Below, piece by piece: positions 1 through 5,179 of a stretch of 5,905 nt of DNA (positions within the stretch are counted from its first letter, which is position 1; the number at the start of each line of letters is the position of its first letter). The notes below the pieces were generated by a model, which ran no database searches, was not told the DNA's origin, and was given only the letters and a program-made list of their open reading frames with translations. A program made the translations under genes and the position numbers. The stretch is taken from contig CAMOYW010000080.1 of assembly GCA_946630405.1 (NCBI GenBank), forward strand, positions 1 through 5,905, given 5' to 3'. The DNA is from an uncultured Clostridia bacterium. Its GTDB lineage: Bacteria; Bacillota; Clostridia; Lachnospirales; CAG-274.

Positions 1-9
1 TCCTCCTTA
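1..9 (-). promoter_or_regulatory. rpsH stop fused to the ribosome binding site of the next gene
   Basis: The minus strand reads TAAGGAGGA and then leaves the window. TAA is the rpsH stop and GGAGGA is a strong Shine-Dalgarno for the gene beyond the edge, expected to be rplF (L6) from the conserved spc order. The same stop-plus-site arrangement occurs between rplV and rpsC. Confidence 0.7.
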
Positions 10-408
10 CCAAACGAATGCTATAACCTCGCCGCCTACGCCAAGCTTTCTTGCCTGCTTGTCCGTAATTATACCCTTGTTGGTAGATACGATAGCCGTA
101 CCCATACCGCCAAGAACACGAGGAAGCTCGTCCTTATTTGCATAAACTCTTAATCCGGGCTTAGAGATCCTCTTTATACCCGAAATAACCTTTTCATTCT
201 TATCGGCACCATACTTTAATGTAATACGCATGGTTCTCTTAATACCGTCTTCTAAAATTTCAAAGCCCGAAACATAGCCCTCATCGACAAGGATGCTTGC
301 GATCGCCTCCTTCACTCTGCTTGAAGGAACATCAACCGTATCGTGCTTAGCAGTATTTGCATTTCTTATTCTTGTGAGCATATCTGCGATAGGATCACTC
401 ATTGACAT
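7..408 (-). CDS. rpsH: 30S ribosomal protein S8
   Basis: S8 is a primary 16S rRNA-binding protein of the 30S central domain; in E. coli it represses the spc operon by binding mRNA near rplE. The 133-residue product has the usual length. It begins MSMSDPIADMLTRIRNAN and has the C-terminal signature GTAIVSTNKGIITDKQARK (103-121), ending GGEVIAFVW. Two ATG codons lie two codons apart (408 and 402); the first has AGGAGG (417-422) at eight bases, against 14 for the second, so the first is chosen. The stop TAA at 9-7 directly abuts a GGAGGA that would serve the next gene. I did not recognise an S8-binding fold near rplE by eye. Confidence 0.98.
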   Translation of the reverse strand: MSMSDPIADMLTRIRNANTAKHDTVDVPSSRVKEAIASILVDEGYVSGFEILEDGIKRTMRITLKYGADKNEKVISGIKRISKPGLRVYANKDELPRVLGGMGTAIVSTNKGIITDKQARKLGVGGEVIAFVW

Positions 409-416
409 TGAAATTA

Positions 417-422
417 CCTCCT
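417..422 (-). promoter_or_regulatory. ribosome binding site that decides the rpsH start
   Basis: AGGAGG on the minus strand, eight bases before the ATG at 408 and 14 before the second ATG at 402. Spacing favours the upstream ATG, giving S8 an N-terminus of MSMSDP instead of MSDP. Confidence 0.7.
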
Positions 423-427
423 TTCGA

Positions 428-613
428 TTACCAGCTTGCTTTCTTTACACCGGGGATTTCACCTTTGTATGCTAATTCACGGAAGCAAATTCTGCAAATA
501 CCGAATTTCTTCAATACAGAATGGGGTCTTCCGCAAATTCTGCAACGAGTATAGCTCTGAGTAGAAAACTTAGCTTTTCTTGCCTGCTTTATCTTCATGG
601 ATTTCTTAGCCAT
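428..613 (-). CDS. rpsN: 30S ribosomal protein S14, zinc-binding short form
   Basis: S14 is a 30S head protein that binds 16S rRNA near S3 and S10. This is the short, zinc-type form (also called type Z): 61 residues with two CxxC pairs, Cys24-Cys27 in RCRICGRPH and Cys40-Cys43 in ICRICFREL. All four zinc ligands are present. The C-terminus GEIPGVKKASW is the family signature. The E. coli-type long zinc-free S14 is about 100 residues, so the distinction is clear. The ATG is at 613-611; a GGGAGG at 626-631 lies 12 bases upstream, longer than usual, and overlaps the region of the rplE stop. rpsH follows after 19 bases. Confidence 0.98.
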   Translation of the reverse strand: MAKKSMKIKQARKAKFSTQSYTRCRICGRPHSVLKKFGICRICFRELAYKGEIPGVKKASW

Positions 614-631
614 AGTCTGTTAAATCCTCCC

Positions 632-1171
632 TTATTTCATAAATGGCATACCGAACAGTCTGAGAAGCTCTCTTGCTTCTTCATCGGTATTGGCAGTTGT
701 AACGAATACGATATCCATACCTCTGATCTTGTCGATCTTATCGTACTGTATTTCGGGGAACATCAATTGCTCCTTAAGACCTAAGGTATAGTTACCTCTG
801 CCATCGAAGCTGTTAGCCGATACACCACGGAAGTCACGGACACGGGGAAGTGCGATGGAGATGAGCTTATTTGCAAAGCTGTACATCTTCTCGCCTCTTA
901 ATGTAACCTTGCAGCCTATGGGCATACCCTCACGAAGCTTGAATGCAGCAATAGATTTTCTTGCCTTAGTTACAATAGGCTTCTGACCCGAGATGATAGC
1001 CATATCGTTAACTGCATTGTCGATGACCTTGGCATTATCCTTAGCGTCACCGAGACCCATGTTAATTACTATCTTCTCAAGCTTGGGAACCTGCATAACA
1101 TTCTTGTAAGAAAACTTACTCATCATAGCAGGTACTATTTCTTTATCATAGTATTCCTTGAATGCGTTCAA
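632..1171 (-). CDS. rplE: 50S ribosomal protein L5 (TTG start)
   Basis: L5 binds 5S rRNA in the central protuberance of the 50S subunit and contacts the P-site tRNA. The 179-residue product has the usual length. Hallmarks are KNVMQVPKLEKIVINMGLG (23-41), GQKPIVTKARKSIAAFKLRE (62-81), LPRVRDFRG (108-116) and GRGNYTLGLKEQLMFPEI (125-142). The start codon is TTG at 1171-1169: GGGAGG lies nine bases upstream, a stop sits three codons upstream in the same frame, and the residues from MNAFKEYYDKEIVPAM align with the family N-terminus. The first in-frame ATG encodes residue 16 and would truncate the protein. rpsN follows after 18 bases. Confidence 0.97.
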   Translation of the reverse strand: MNAFKEYYDKEIVPAMMSKFSYKNVMQVPKLEKIVINMGLGDAKDNAKVIDNAVNDMAIISGQKPIVTKARKSIAAFKLREGMPIGCKVTLRGEKMYSFANKLISIALPRVRDFRGVSANSFDGRGNYTLGLKEQLMFPEIQYDKIDKIRGMDIVFVTTANTDEEARELLRLFGMPFMK

Positions 1172-1180
1172 TTTAGCTTA

Positions 1181-1186
1181 CCTCCC
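1181..1186 (-). promoter_or_regulatory. ribosome binding site that supports the rplE TTG start
   Basis: GGGAGG on the minus strand, nine bases before the TTG at 1171-1169. In that frame the third codon upstream of the TTG is a TAA stop, so no earlier ATG or GTG start is possible; the next in-frame ATG would remove 15 conserved N-terminal residues. Confidence 0.8.
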
Positions 1187-1190
1187 TCAA

Positions 1191-1493
1191 TTAATCGATT
1201 ACATCGCCCGTGGACTTTGCAATTCTCTGCTTAACACCGTCTACAATCTTGTAACCGACTCTTGTGGGCTTACCGTCAACAACGAGCATTACATTAGAAG
1301 CATCAATAGGAGCGTTCTTTGTAATAATACCCGAAGCATTATTGATGGCACTGGGCTTAACATGCTTTTTAACGGAGTTAACACCTTCAACGATAACCTT
1401 ACCGTTTTTATGGTCAACTACAAGCACCTTACCCTGCTTGCCCTTATCCTTGCCTGCGATAACCAAAACTTTATCGCCCTTCTTTATCTTCAT
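1191..1493 (-). CDS. rplX: 50S ribosomal protein L24
   Basis: L24 is one of the two assembly-initiating proteins of the 50S subunit. From the ATG at 1493-1491 it is 100 residues, typical of the family. A KOW motif occupies the N-terminus, MKIKKGDKVLVIAGKDKGKQ (1-20) then GKVLVVD, followed by KVIVEGVNSVKKHVKPS (32-48) and GIITKNAPIDASNVMLV (55-71). The segment LVVDGKPTRVGYK lacks the CxxC pair that some Gram-positive L24 proteins have at this position and looks about two residues shorter there. The frame is open upstream to a TTG at 1526 that would add 11 residues overlapping rplN, but AGGAGG (1500-1505) six bases before the ATG and the family alignment favour the shorter form. rplE follows after 19 bases. 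Confidence 0.97.
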   Translation of the reverse strand: MKIKKGDKVLVIAGKDKGKQGKVLVVDHKNGKVIVEGVNSVKKHVKPSAINNASGIITKNAPIDASNVMLVVDGKPTRVGYKIVDGVKQRIAKSTGDVID

Positions 1494-1499
1494 ACCGAA

Positions 1500-1505
1500 C
1501 CTCCT
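1500..1505 (-). promoter_or_regulatory. ribosome binding site that fixes the rplX start
   Basis: AGGAGG on the minus strand, six bases before the ATG at 1493 and in the short gap after the rplN stop. It rules for this ATG over an in-frame TTG at 1526, which would place the start inside rplN. Confidence 0.8.
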
Positions 1506-1506
1506 A

Positions 1507-1875
1507 TTATAATACCTCGGGAGCAAGAGAAAGTATCTTCATATACTGCTTTTCTCTTAATTCTCTTGCAACGGGTCCAAATATACGAGTACCTCTGGGG
1601 TTCTTGTCATCTCTGATTATAACGGCTGCGTTCTCGTCAAATTTAATGTATGAACCGTCGGGTCTTGAAGCACCCTTCTTTGTTCTAACAACAACAGCTC
1701 TTACGACCTCGCCTTTTTTAACAACGCCGCCGGGTGTTGCATCTTTAACGGTAGCAACTATCACATCACCAATGTTCGCGTATCTTCTTGTTGAGCCGCC
1801 GAGTACACGGATACATAAAAGCTCCTTAGCACCGGAGTTGTCGGCAACAACAAGTCTGCTTTCCTGCTGAATCAT
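1507..1875 (-). CDS. rplN: 50S ribosomal protein L14
   Basis: L14 is a barrel-shaped 50S protein that contacts L19 and 16S rRNA to form inter-subunit bridges. At 122 residues it has the exact usual length. It begins MIQQESRLVVADNSGAKELL, with GGSTRRYANIGDVIVATVKD (26-45), the L14 signature GEVVRAVVVRTKKG (55-68) through FDENAAVIIRDD (79-90), and PRGTRIFGPVAREL (93-106). The ATG at 1875-1873 has GGAGG seven bases upstream (1883-1887). In E. coli rplN starts the separate spc operon with its own promoter; no clear promoter is visible here, so a fused operon is likely. rplX follows after 13 bases. Confidence 0.98.
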   Translation of the reverse strand: MIQQESRLVVADNSGAKELLCIRVLGGSTRRYANIGDVIVATVKDATPGGVVKKGEVVRAVVVRTKKGASRPDGSYIKFDENAAVIIRDDKNPRGTRIFGPVARELREKQYMKILSLAPEVL

Positions 1876-1931
1876 TGCTTTTCCTCCTTAGACATAAAGT
1901 CCAATCTATAAATAAATCTGTTAGCTTTATA

Positions 1932-2186
1932 TTATTTAGCCTTTTCAATGATAGAAACAAGTCTCCATCTCTTATCCTTTGATAAAGGTCTTGTCTCCAT
2001 AACTCTTACTCTGTCGCCAACCTGACACTCATTATTCTCATCATGAGCCTTGAGCTTATAAGTAGTTTTAACGATCTTCTTATATAAGGGATGTCTTACA
2101 TTATCCTGAACGGCAACAACGATCGTCTTGTCCATCTTATTGCTGACAACCATTCCTACCCTGGTCTTACGAAGATTTCTTTCCAC
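1932..2186 (-). CDS. rpsQ: 30S ribosomal protein S17 (GTG start)
   Basis: S17 is a primary 16S rRNA-binding OB-fold protein of the 30S body. The 84-residue product has the standard length. It opens MERNLRKTRVGMVVSNKMDK (1-20), has TIVVAVQDNVRHPLYKKIVK (21-40) and ends in the S17 signature around GDRVRVMETRPLSKDKRW (57-74) followed by RLVSIIEKAK. The first codon is GTG, not ATG; homology to the family N-terminus plus a strong AAGGAGG seven bases upstream supports this. In E. coli this is the last gene of the S10 operon; here the transcript appears to continue into rplN after 56 bases, as I see no terminator or convincing promoter in the gap. Confidence 0.97.
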   Translation of the reverse strand: MERNLRKTRVGMVVSNKMDKTIVVAVQDNVRHPLYKKIVKTTYKLKAHDENNECQVGDRVRVMETRPLSKDKRWRLVSIIEKAK

Positions 2187-2193
2187 TTCGGAT

Positions 2194-2200
2194 CCTCCTT
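2194..2200 (-). promoter_or_regulatory. ribosome binding site that fixes the rpsQ GTG start
   Basis: AAGGAGG on the minus strand, seven bases before the GTG at 2186-2184. The near-perfect match and ideal spacing support GTG as the start of S17; no upstream ATG is available at a suitable distance in this frame. Confidence 0.8.
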
Positions 2201-2202
2201 CC

Positions 2203-2219
2203 GCAGGACATTAGCCTGC
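2203..2219 (-). other. small hairpin before the rpsQ ribosome binding site
   Basis: GCAGG and CCTGC form an exact 5-bp inverted repeat around a seven-base loop. It ends only two to four bases upstream of the rpsQ AAGGAGG (2194-2200), so a folded transcript would place a stem right next to the Shine-Dalgarno. Short enough to be chance; a role in tuning rpsQ initiation is inference. Confidence 0.3.
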
Positions 2220-2227
2220 CATATATC

Positions 2228-2431
2228 TTATGCGTTCTTCTTCTGAGCTATAACAGTCTGAATTCTTGCAATGTTCTTACGGCAAAGTGAAATACTTGCG
2301 GTATTGCTCAGCTGATTGGTGGCATTTTGAAATCTTAAGTTGAAAAGCTTCTTCTTCTCATTAACAAGCTCGTTGTTCAACTCTTCTACGCTCTTGGAGT
2401 TTAACTCCTCAACATATTCCTTAGTTTTCAT
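2228..2431 (-). CDS. rpmC: 50S ribosomal protein L29
   Basis: L29 is a small helical protein on the solvent side of 50S beside L23 and the tunnel exit. From the ATG at 2431-2429 the product is 67 residues, the normal family length, starting MKTKEYVEELNSKSVEEL. It has the L29 core KKLFNLRFQNATNQLSN (27-43) and RKNIARIQTV (51-60), a two-helix antiparallel hairpin. The frame stays open upstream to a TTG at 2458, which would add MNRRRRVTR, but family alignment starts at MKTKE and an AAGGAG lies ten bases before the ATG. The start therefore lies inside the end of rplP, an 11-base overlap in a different frame. A 41-base gap to rpsQ follows. Confidence 0.96.
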   Translation of the reverse strand: MKTKEYVEELNSKSVEELNNELVNEKKKLFNLRFQNATNQLSNTASISLCRKNIARIQTVIAQKKNA

Positions 2432-2861
2432 TCTTGTCACTCTCCTTCTCCTGTTCAAGGCGGGTAACTATCTTACACTTGATGGGAAGCTTGTTCATCG
2501 CAAGTCTTAAAGCCTCTCTTGCAACTTCCTCGGATACACCTGCTATCTCGAACATTACTCTGCCGGGCTTTACTACAGCTACCCAATACTCGGGTGTTCC
2601 TTTACCGGAACCCATTCTTGTACCTGCGGGCTTTTCTGTGATAGGCTTATCGGGGAATATCTTGATCCAAACCTGACCGCCACGCTTGATGTATCTTGTC
2701 ATAGCGATACGGGCTGCTTCTATCTGATTGGAAGTGATCCAGCTGGGCTCCATAGCAACAATACCGTACTCACCGTAAGTGATCTTGTTACCACGTAAAG
2801 CCTTACCGCTCATTCTTCCTCTGAACTGCTTACGCCTTTTAACTCTCTTGGGCAATAACAT
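2421..2861 (-). CDS. rplP: 50S ribosomal protein L16
   Basis: L16 is a late-assembling 50S protein near the A site and the base of the L7/L12 stalk, organising tRNA binding. The 146-residue product is about ten longer than E. coli L16 because of a charged C-terminal tail (EQEKESDKNEN) that is common in Gram-positive versions. It begins MLLPKRVKRRKQFRGRMSGK, has KRGGQVWIKIFPDKPITEKP (59-78), then RMGSGKGTPEYWVAVVKPG (82-100) and KLPIKCKIVTRL near the end. Arg82 corresponds to E. coli Arg81, a hydroxylation site there. The ATG at 2861-2859 overlaps the rpsC stop by one base, with GGAG nine bases upstream inside rpsC. The 3' end overlaps rpmC by 11 bases. Confidence 0.98.
   Translation of the reverse strand: MLLPKRVKRRKQFRGRMSGKALRGNKITYGEYGIVAMEPSWITSNQIEAARIAMTRYIKRGGQVWIKIFPDKPITEKPAGTRMGSGKGTPEYWVAVVKPGRVMFEIAGVSEEVAREALRLAMNKLPIKCKIVTRLEQEKESDKNEN
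2442..2447 (-). promoter_or_regulatory. ribosome binding site of rpmC inside rplP
   Basis: AAGGAG on the minus strand, ten bases before the chosen ATG at 2431 and within the C-terminal codons of rplP. It decides against the longer TTG-started reading at 2458 and implies that L29 is translated from within the rplP coding region. Confidence 0.7.
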
Positions 2862-3526
2862 TACTGTTCGCTCCTTTCCTTCCTACCTTCCTTTTTCTGA
2901 GGAAGTACGGAACCCTTATAAATCCAAACCTTAACACCGATCTTACCGTAGGTTGTCTTAGCCTCTGCAAAACCGTAGTCAATGTCTGCTCTGAGTGTCT
3001 GAAGAGGGATAGTACCGTCATGGTAGCTTTCCGTACGAGCCATTTCAGCACCGCCGAGACGACCGGAGCAAGTAGTCTTGATACCCTTAGCACCGAACTT
3101 CATTGTCATCTGCATGCTCTTTTTCATAGCTCTTCTGAAGGTCACACGGTTTTCAAGCTGTCTTGCGATATCCTCTGCAACAAGCTGTGAGCAAAGCTCG
3201 GGACGCTTGATCTCTTCGATGTTAACTATGACCTTCTGCTTTGTCTGCTTCTGAAGCTCTGCATTAAGCTTCTGGATCTCGGCACCCTGTCTGCCGATAA
3301 CAATACCGGGCTTGGATGTAAAGATCGTTATCTTAACTCTTTCGTTTGTTCTTTCAATGTTGACCTTTGCAACCGATGAATTGGCAAGTCTGGTCTTTAT
3401 GTAATTTCTGAGCTTATTATCCTCAACAAGAAAATCAGCGTAGTTTTTCTTGTCTGCATACCATGTTGAGTCCCAGTCCTTAATAATGCCAACTCTTAAT
3501 CCATGAGGATTTACTTTCTGACCCAT
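2861..3526 (-). CDS. rpsC: 30S ribosomal protein S3
   Basis: S3 sits at the mRNA entry tunnel of the 30S subunit and, with S4, contributes mRNA helicase activity in E. coli. The 221-residue product begins MGQKVNPHGLRVGIIKDWDS, the family N-terminus. A type-II KH domain carries the GXXG loop as GRQG (78-81) within PGIVIGRQGAEI. Arg131, Arg132 and Lys135 match the E. coli residues implicated in helicase activity. The C-terminal domain shows SGRLGGAEMARTE (154-166), LRADIDYGFAEA (178-189) and YGKIGVKVWIYKG (193-205), with a short basic tail. The ATG at 3526-3524 has AGGAGG six bases upstream, just after the rplV stop. Its own TAA overlaps the rplP start as TAATG. Confidence 0.99.
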   Translation of the reverse strand: MGQKVNPHGLRVGIIKDWDSTWYADKKNYADFLVEDNKLRNYIKTRLANSSVAKVNIERTNERVKITIFTSKPGIVIGRQGAEIQKLNAELQKQTKQKVIVNIEEIKRPELCSQLVAEDIARQLENRVTFRRAMKKSMQMTMKFGAKGIKTTCSGRLGGAEMARTESYHDGTIPLQTLRADIDYGFAEAKTTYGKIGVKVWIYKGSVLPQKKEGRKERSEQ

Positions 3527-3531
3527 GGTTG

Positions 3532-3540
3532 TCCTCCTTA
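3532..3540 (-). promoter_or_regulatory. rplV stop fused to the rpsC ribosome binding site
   Basis: The minus strand reads TAAGGAGGA here: the rplV stop codon TAA forms the first three bases of an extended Shine-Dalgarno sequence for rpsC, six bases before its ATG. A terminating ribosome would sit directly over the initiation site, which favours coupled translation of L22 and S3. Confidence 0.75.
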
Positions 3541-3927
3541 TTTCTCGTCTAAGTATATTGAAATGTGAGCAGTCTTTTTATTGATTCTATAAGCTCTGCC
3601 CTGAGCTCTGGGACGGATCCTCTTAAGAGTGGGTCCCTGATTTGCTCTTACATCGGCAACATACAGACTGTCTCTGTCAAGCTCAAGGTTATTCTCTGCA
3701 TTTGCTATAGCAGACTTTAAAACCTTTTCAATAAGCTCGGAAGCATATCTGGGTGAATATCTAACTATTGCAAGTGCCTCGTCTACGCCCTTGCCCTTTA
3801 TTTGGTTTAAAACAATTCTCGCCTTTGTATCGGAAACTCTAACGAACTTAGCATGAGCCTGTGCTCTTCTGTCCTTATTCTGTTCATTTCTGAGCTTCTT
3901 TATCTGGCTTCTATGTCCCTTAGCCAT
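3538..3927 (-). CDS. rplV: 50S ribosomal protein L22 with N-terminal extension
   Basis: L22 contacts all domains of 23S rRNA, and its long beta-hairpin lines the exit tunnel. The product is 129 residues against about 110 in E. coli. The extra part is N-terminal: residues 1-24 (MAKGHRSQIKKLRNEQ onward) are highly basic and precede the conserved core, which begins around HAKFVRVSDTKARIVLNQIKGK (25-46). The core continues with YSPRYASELIEKVLKSAIAN (57-76). The tunnel hairpin GPTLKRIRPRAQGRA (98-112) looks intact, with no deletion at the LKR position that corresponds to the E. coli MKR macrolide-resistance deletion. I recall similar extensions in clostridial L22. The ATG at 3927-3925 has AGGAGG seven bases upstream, which supports the longer form. 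The stop TAA directly abuts the GGAGG of rpsC. Confidence 0.97.
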   Translation of the reverse strand: MAKGHRSQIKKLRNEQNKDRRAQAHAKFVRVSDTKARIVLNQIKGKGVDEALAIVRYSPRYASELIEKVLKSAIANAENNLELDRDSLYVADVRANQGPTLKRIRPRAQGRAYRINKKTAHISIYLDEK

Positions 3928-3950
3928 TTAAAAGCCTCCTTCTTATATAC

Positions 3951-3980
3951 GGTCACAATGCAGTTTTTTGCATTGTGACC
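3951..3980 (-). other. perfect 12-bp hairpin between rpsS and rplV
   Basis: An exact inverted repeat: GGTCACAATGCA (3951-3962) and its reverse complement TGCATTGTGACC (3969-3980), separated by six bases (GTTTTT on plus, AAAAAC in the transcript). The stem has six G-C pairs. It begins 15 bases after the rpsS stop and ends 10 bases before the AGGAGG of rplV (3935-3940). Neither strand has a U-run directly after the stem, so it does not look like an intrinsic terminator. Possible roles, all inferred: an RNase processing or stability element, a protein-binding site, or a small dispersed palindromic repeat. The structure itself is certain from the sequence; its function is not. Confidence 0.85.
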
Positions 3981-3995
3981 ACAAATCTTTCTAAA

Positions 3996-4280
3996 TTATC
4001 TTGAACCCGATTTCTTCTCGGCGTCCTTACCGTGACCTCTATAGGTTCTTGTTAAAGCGAACTCGCCAAGCTTGTGACCTACCATGTCCTCTGTAATGAA
4101 TACGGGAACATGCTTTCTTCCGTCATGTACAGCGATCGTATGTCCAATCATTTCGGGGAAGATAGTGGAGCGACGAGACCAAGTCTTTATAACATTCTTT
4201 GTGTTAGCCTCATTCTGAGCCTCAACCTTCTTCATAAGGTGTGCATCACAGAAAGGACCTTTTTTAAGTGATCTACTCAT
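3996..4280 (-). CDS. rpsS: 30S ribosomal protein S19
   Basis: S19 is a head protein of the 30S subunit that forms a complex with S13 near the A site. The 94-residue product has the usual family length. It starts MSRSLKKGPFCDAHL and carries the S19 signature around residues 45-76, including IGHTIAVHDGRKHVPVF and EDMVGHKLGEF, then TRTYRGHGKD. The ATG at 4280-4278 has GGAGG five bases upstream (4286-4290), lying in the 12-base gap after rplB. Downstream comes the longest gap of the window (68 bases), which holds a strong hairpin before rplV; in most operons of this type rpsS and rplV are much closer. The protein itself looks entirely ordinary. Confidence 0.98.
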   Translation of the reverse strand: MSRSLKKGPFCDAHLMKKVEAQNEANTKNVIKTWSRRSTIFPEMIGHTIAVHDGRKHVPVFITEDMVGHKLGEFALTRTYRGHGKDAEKKSGSR

Positions 4281-4292
4281 AATTTCCTCCCA

Positions 4293-5126
4293 TTACTTAG
4301 CTTTTCTGCTTCTTACGATGTACTTGTTGCTTGCCTTATGCTTCTTTCTGGTCTTATAACCAAGAGCAGGCTTGCCCCAAGGAGTACTGGGAGCGGGACG
4401 ACCAACGGGTGCTCTACCTTCACCACCACCGTGAGGGTGATCGTTGGGGTTCATGACGGAACCTCTTACGGTAGGTCTGATACCCATGTGACGCTTCTTA
4501 CCTGCCTTACCGATGTTGATAAGCTCGTGATCGATATTTCCGACCTGACCTACGGTAGCACGGCAATTGATAGGTAAAAGTCTCATTTCGCCCGAAGGAA
4601 GTCTTACAGTCGCATACTTACCTTCCTTAGCCATGAGCTGAGCAACGTTACCTGCGGAACGAACAAGCTGTCCGCCTGCGCCGGGTGTCATCTCAATGTT
4701 GTGTATCTCGGCACCTACGGGAAGAGAGCTCATGGGAAGGCAGTTACCTACTCTTACTTCCGCCTCGGAACCGCTCATTACGGTCATACCGACCTTTAAG
4801 CCGTTGGGAGCGAGGATGTATCTCTTTTCGCCGTCTGCATAGGTAAGAAGTGCAATGTTTGCCGTTCTGTTAGGATCGTACTCAATAGCACTTACCTTTG
4901 CGGGGATGTTATCCTTGTTTCTTTTGAAATCAATTATTCTGTATTTCTTCTTAGCACCGCCGCCGTGATGACGAACAGTGATCTTGCCTTGATTATTTCT
5001 ACCCGAGTTGGTCTTGATATGTACTACAAGACTTTTTTCGGGTGTAGATTTTGTGATCTCCGAGAAGTCAGATACAGTCATCTGTCTTCTTGAGGGTGTA
5101 TAAGGCTTAAATCTCTTAATACCCAT
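4293..5126 (-). CDS. rplB: 50S ribosomal protein L2
   Basis: L2 is one of the most conserved ribosomal proteins; it binds 23S rRNA, bridges the subunits and is needed for peptidyl-transferase assembly. The 277-residue product has the normal bacterial length. It begins MGIKRFKPYTPSRR, has the VRHHGGGAKKKYRIIDFKR region (51-69) in the OB-like domain, the central EMTPGAGGQLVRSAGN (145-160), and the C-terminal hallmark MNPNDHPHGGG (225-235). His230 corresponds to the E. coli His229 linked to peptidyl-transferase function. The basic tail ends KASNKYIVRSRKAK. The ATG at 5126-5124 is preceded by AAGGAG at 5134-5139, seven bases away. The gene is followed after 12 bases by rpsS. No anomalies seen. 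Confidence 0.99.
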   Translation of the reverse strand: MGIKRFKPYTPSRRQMTVSDFSEITKSTPEKSLVVHIKTNSGRNNQGKITVRHHGGGAKKKYRIIDFKRNKDNIPAKVSAIEYDPNRTANIALLTYADGEKRYILAPNGLKVGMTVMSGSEAEVRVGNCLPMSSLPVGAEIHNIEMTPGAGGQLVRSAGNVAQLMAKEGKYATVRLPSGEMRLLPINCRATVGQVGNIDHELINIGKAGKKRHMGIRPTVRGSVMNPNDHPHGGGEGRAPVGRPAPSTPWGKPALGYKTRKKHKASNKYIVRSRKAK

Positions 5127-5147
5127 TTTAAATCTCCTTTATTTTGC

Positions 5148-5163
5148 AGTCACATTTGCGACT
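5148..5163 (-). other. small hairpin in the rplW-rplB gap
   Basis: On the transcript strand AGUCGC and GUGACU can pair around a four-base AAAU loop, a 6-bp stem including one G-U wobble. The plus strand has a mismatch at the same place, so the full stem forms only in the operon transcript. No run of U follows, so it is not an intrinsic terminator. It lies nine bases upstream of the AAGGAG site of rplB (5134-5139). It is short and could be chance; any role in processing or translation is inference. Confidence 0.35.
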
Positions 5164-5179
5164 ATACTTGACAGCTATA

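Noticed and set aside
1494..1526. Longer rplX starting at TTG 1526
   Set aside because: The extra residues overlap rplN and precede the conserved L24 N-terminus; the AGGAGG lies just before the ATG at 1493.
1158..1616. 152-codon open frame on the plus strand, antisense to rplX and parts of rplE and rplN
   Set aside because: It crosses several secure minus-strand genes, has no recognisable domain and no convincing ribosome binding site; it is a shadow of the ribosomal genes.
1876..1950. Possible spc promoter before rplN (TTGAAA at the end of rpsQ and AT-rich boxes in the gap)
   Set aside because: The spacing between TTGAAA and TATAAA is about 11 bases, and at 17 bases the would-be -10 (GCTAAC) is poor. 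Not supported by eye.
2432..2458. Longer rpmC starting at TTG 2458
   Set aside because: Adds an Arg-rich stretch absent from the family; the ATG at 2431 has a placed ribosome binding site and gives the normal length.
2839..3093. 84-codon open frame on the minus strand within rpsC in another frame
   Set aside because: Lies inside the secure S3 gene and the start of rplP; its low-complexity, Arg- and Leu-rich translation is what an out-of-frame reading of S3 would give.
3951..3980. Intrinsic terminator between rpsS and rplV
   Set aside because: The stem is strong, but neither strand has the U-run needed after it, and essential genes continue downstream on the same strand.
4259..4266. A-rich AAAAAAG string in rpsS that resembles a -1 frameshift site
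   Set aside because: The codons are AAA AAA GGT, so the heptamer is out of register with the reading frame, and the S19 frame continues normally with the conserved SLKKGPF.
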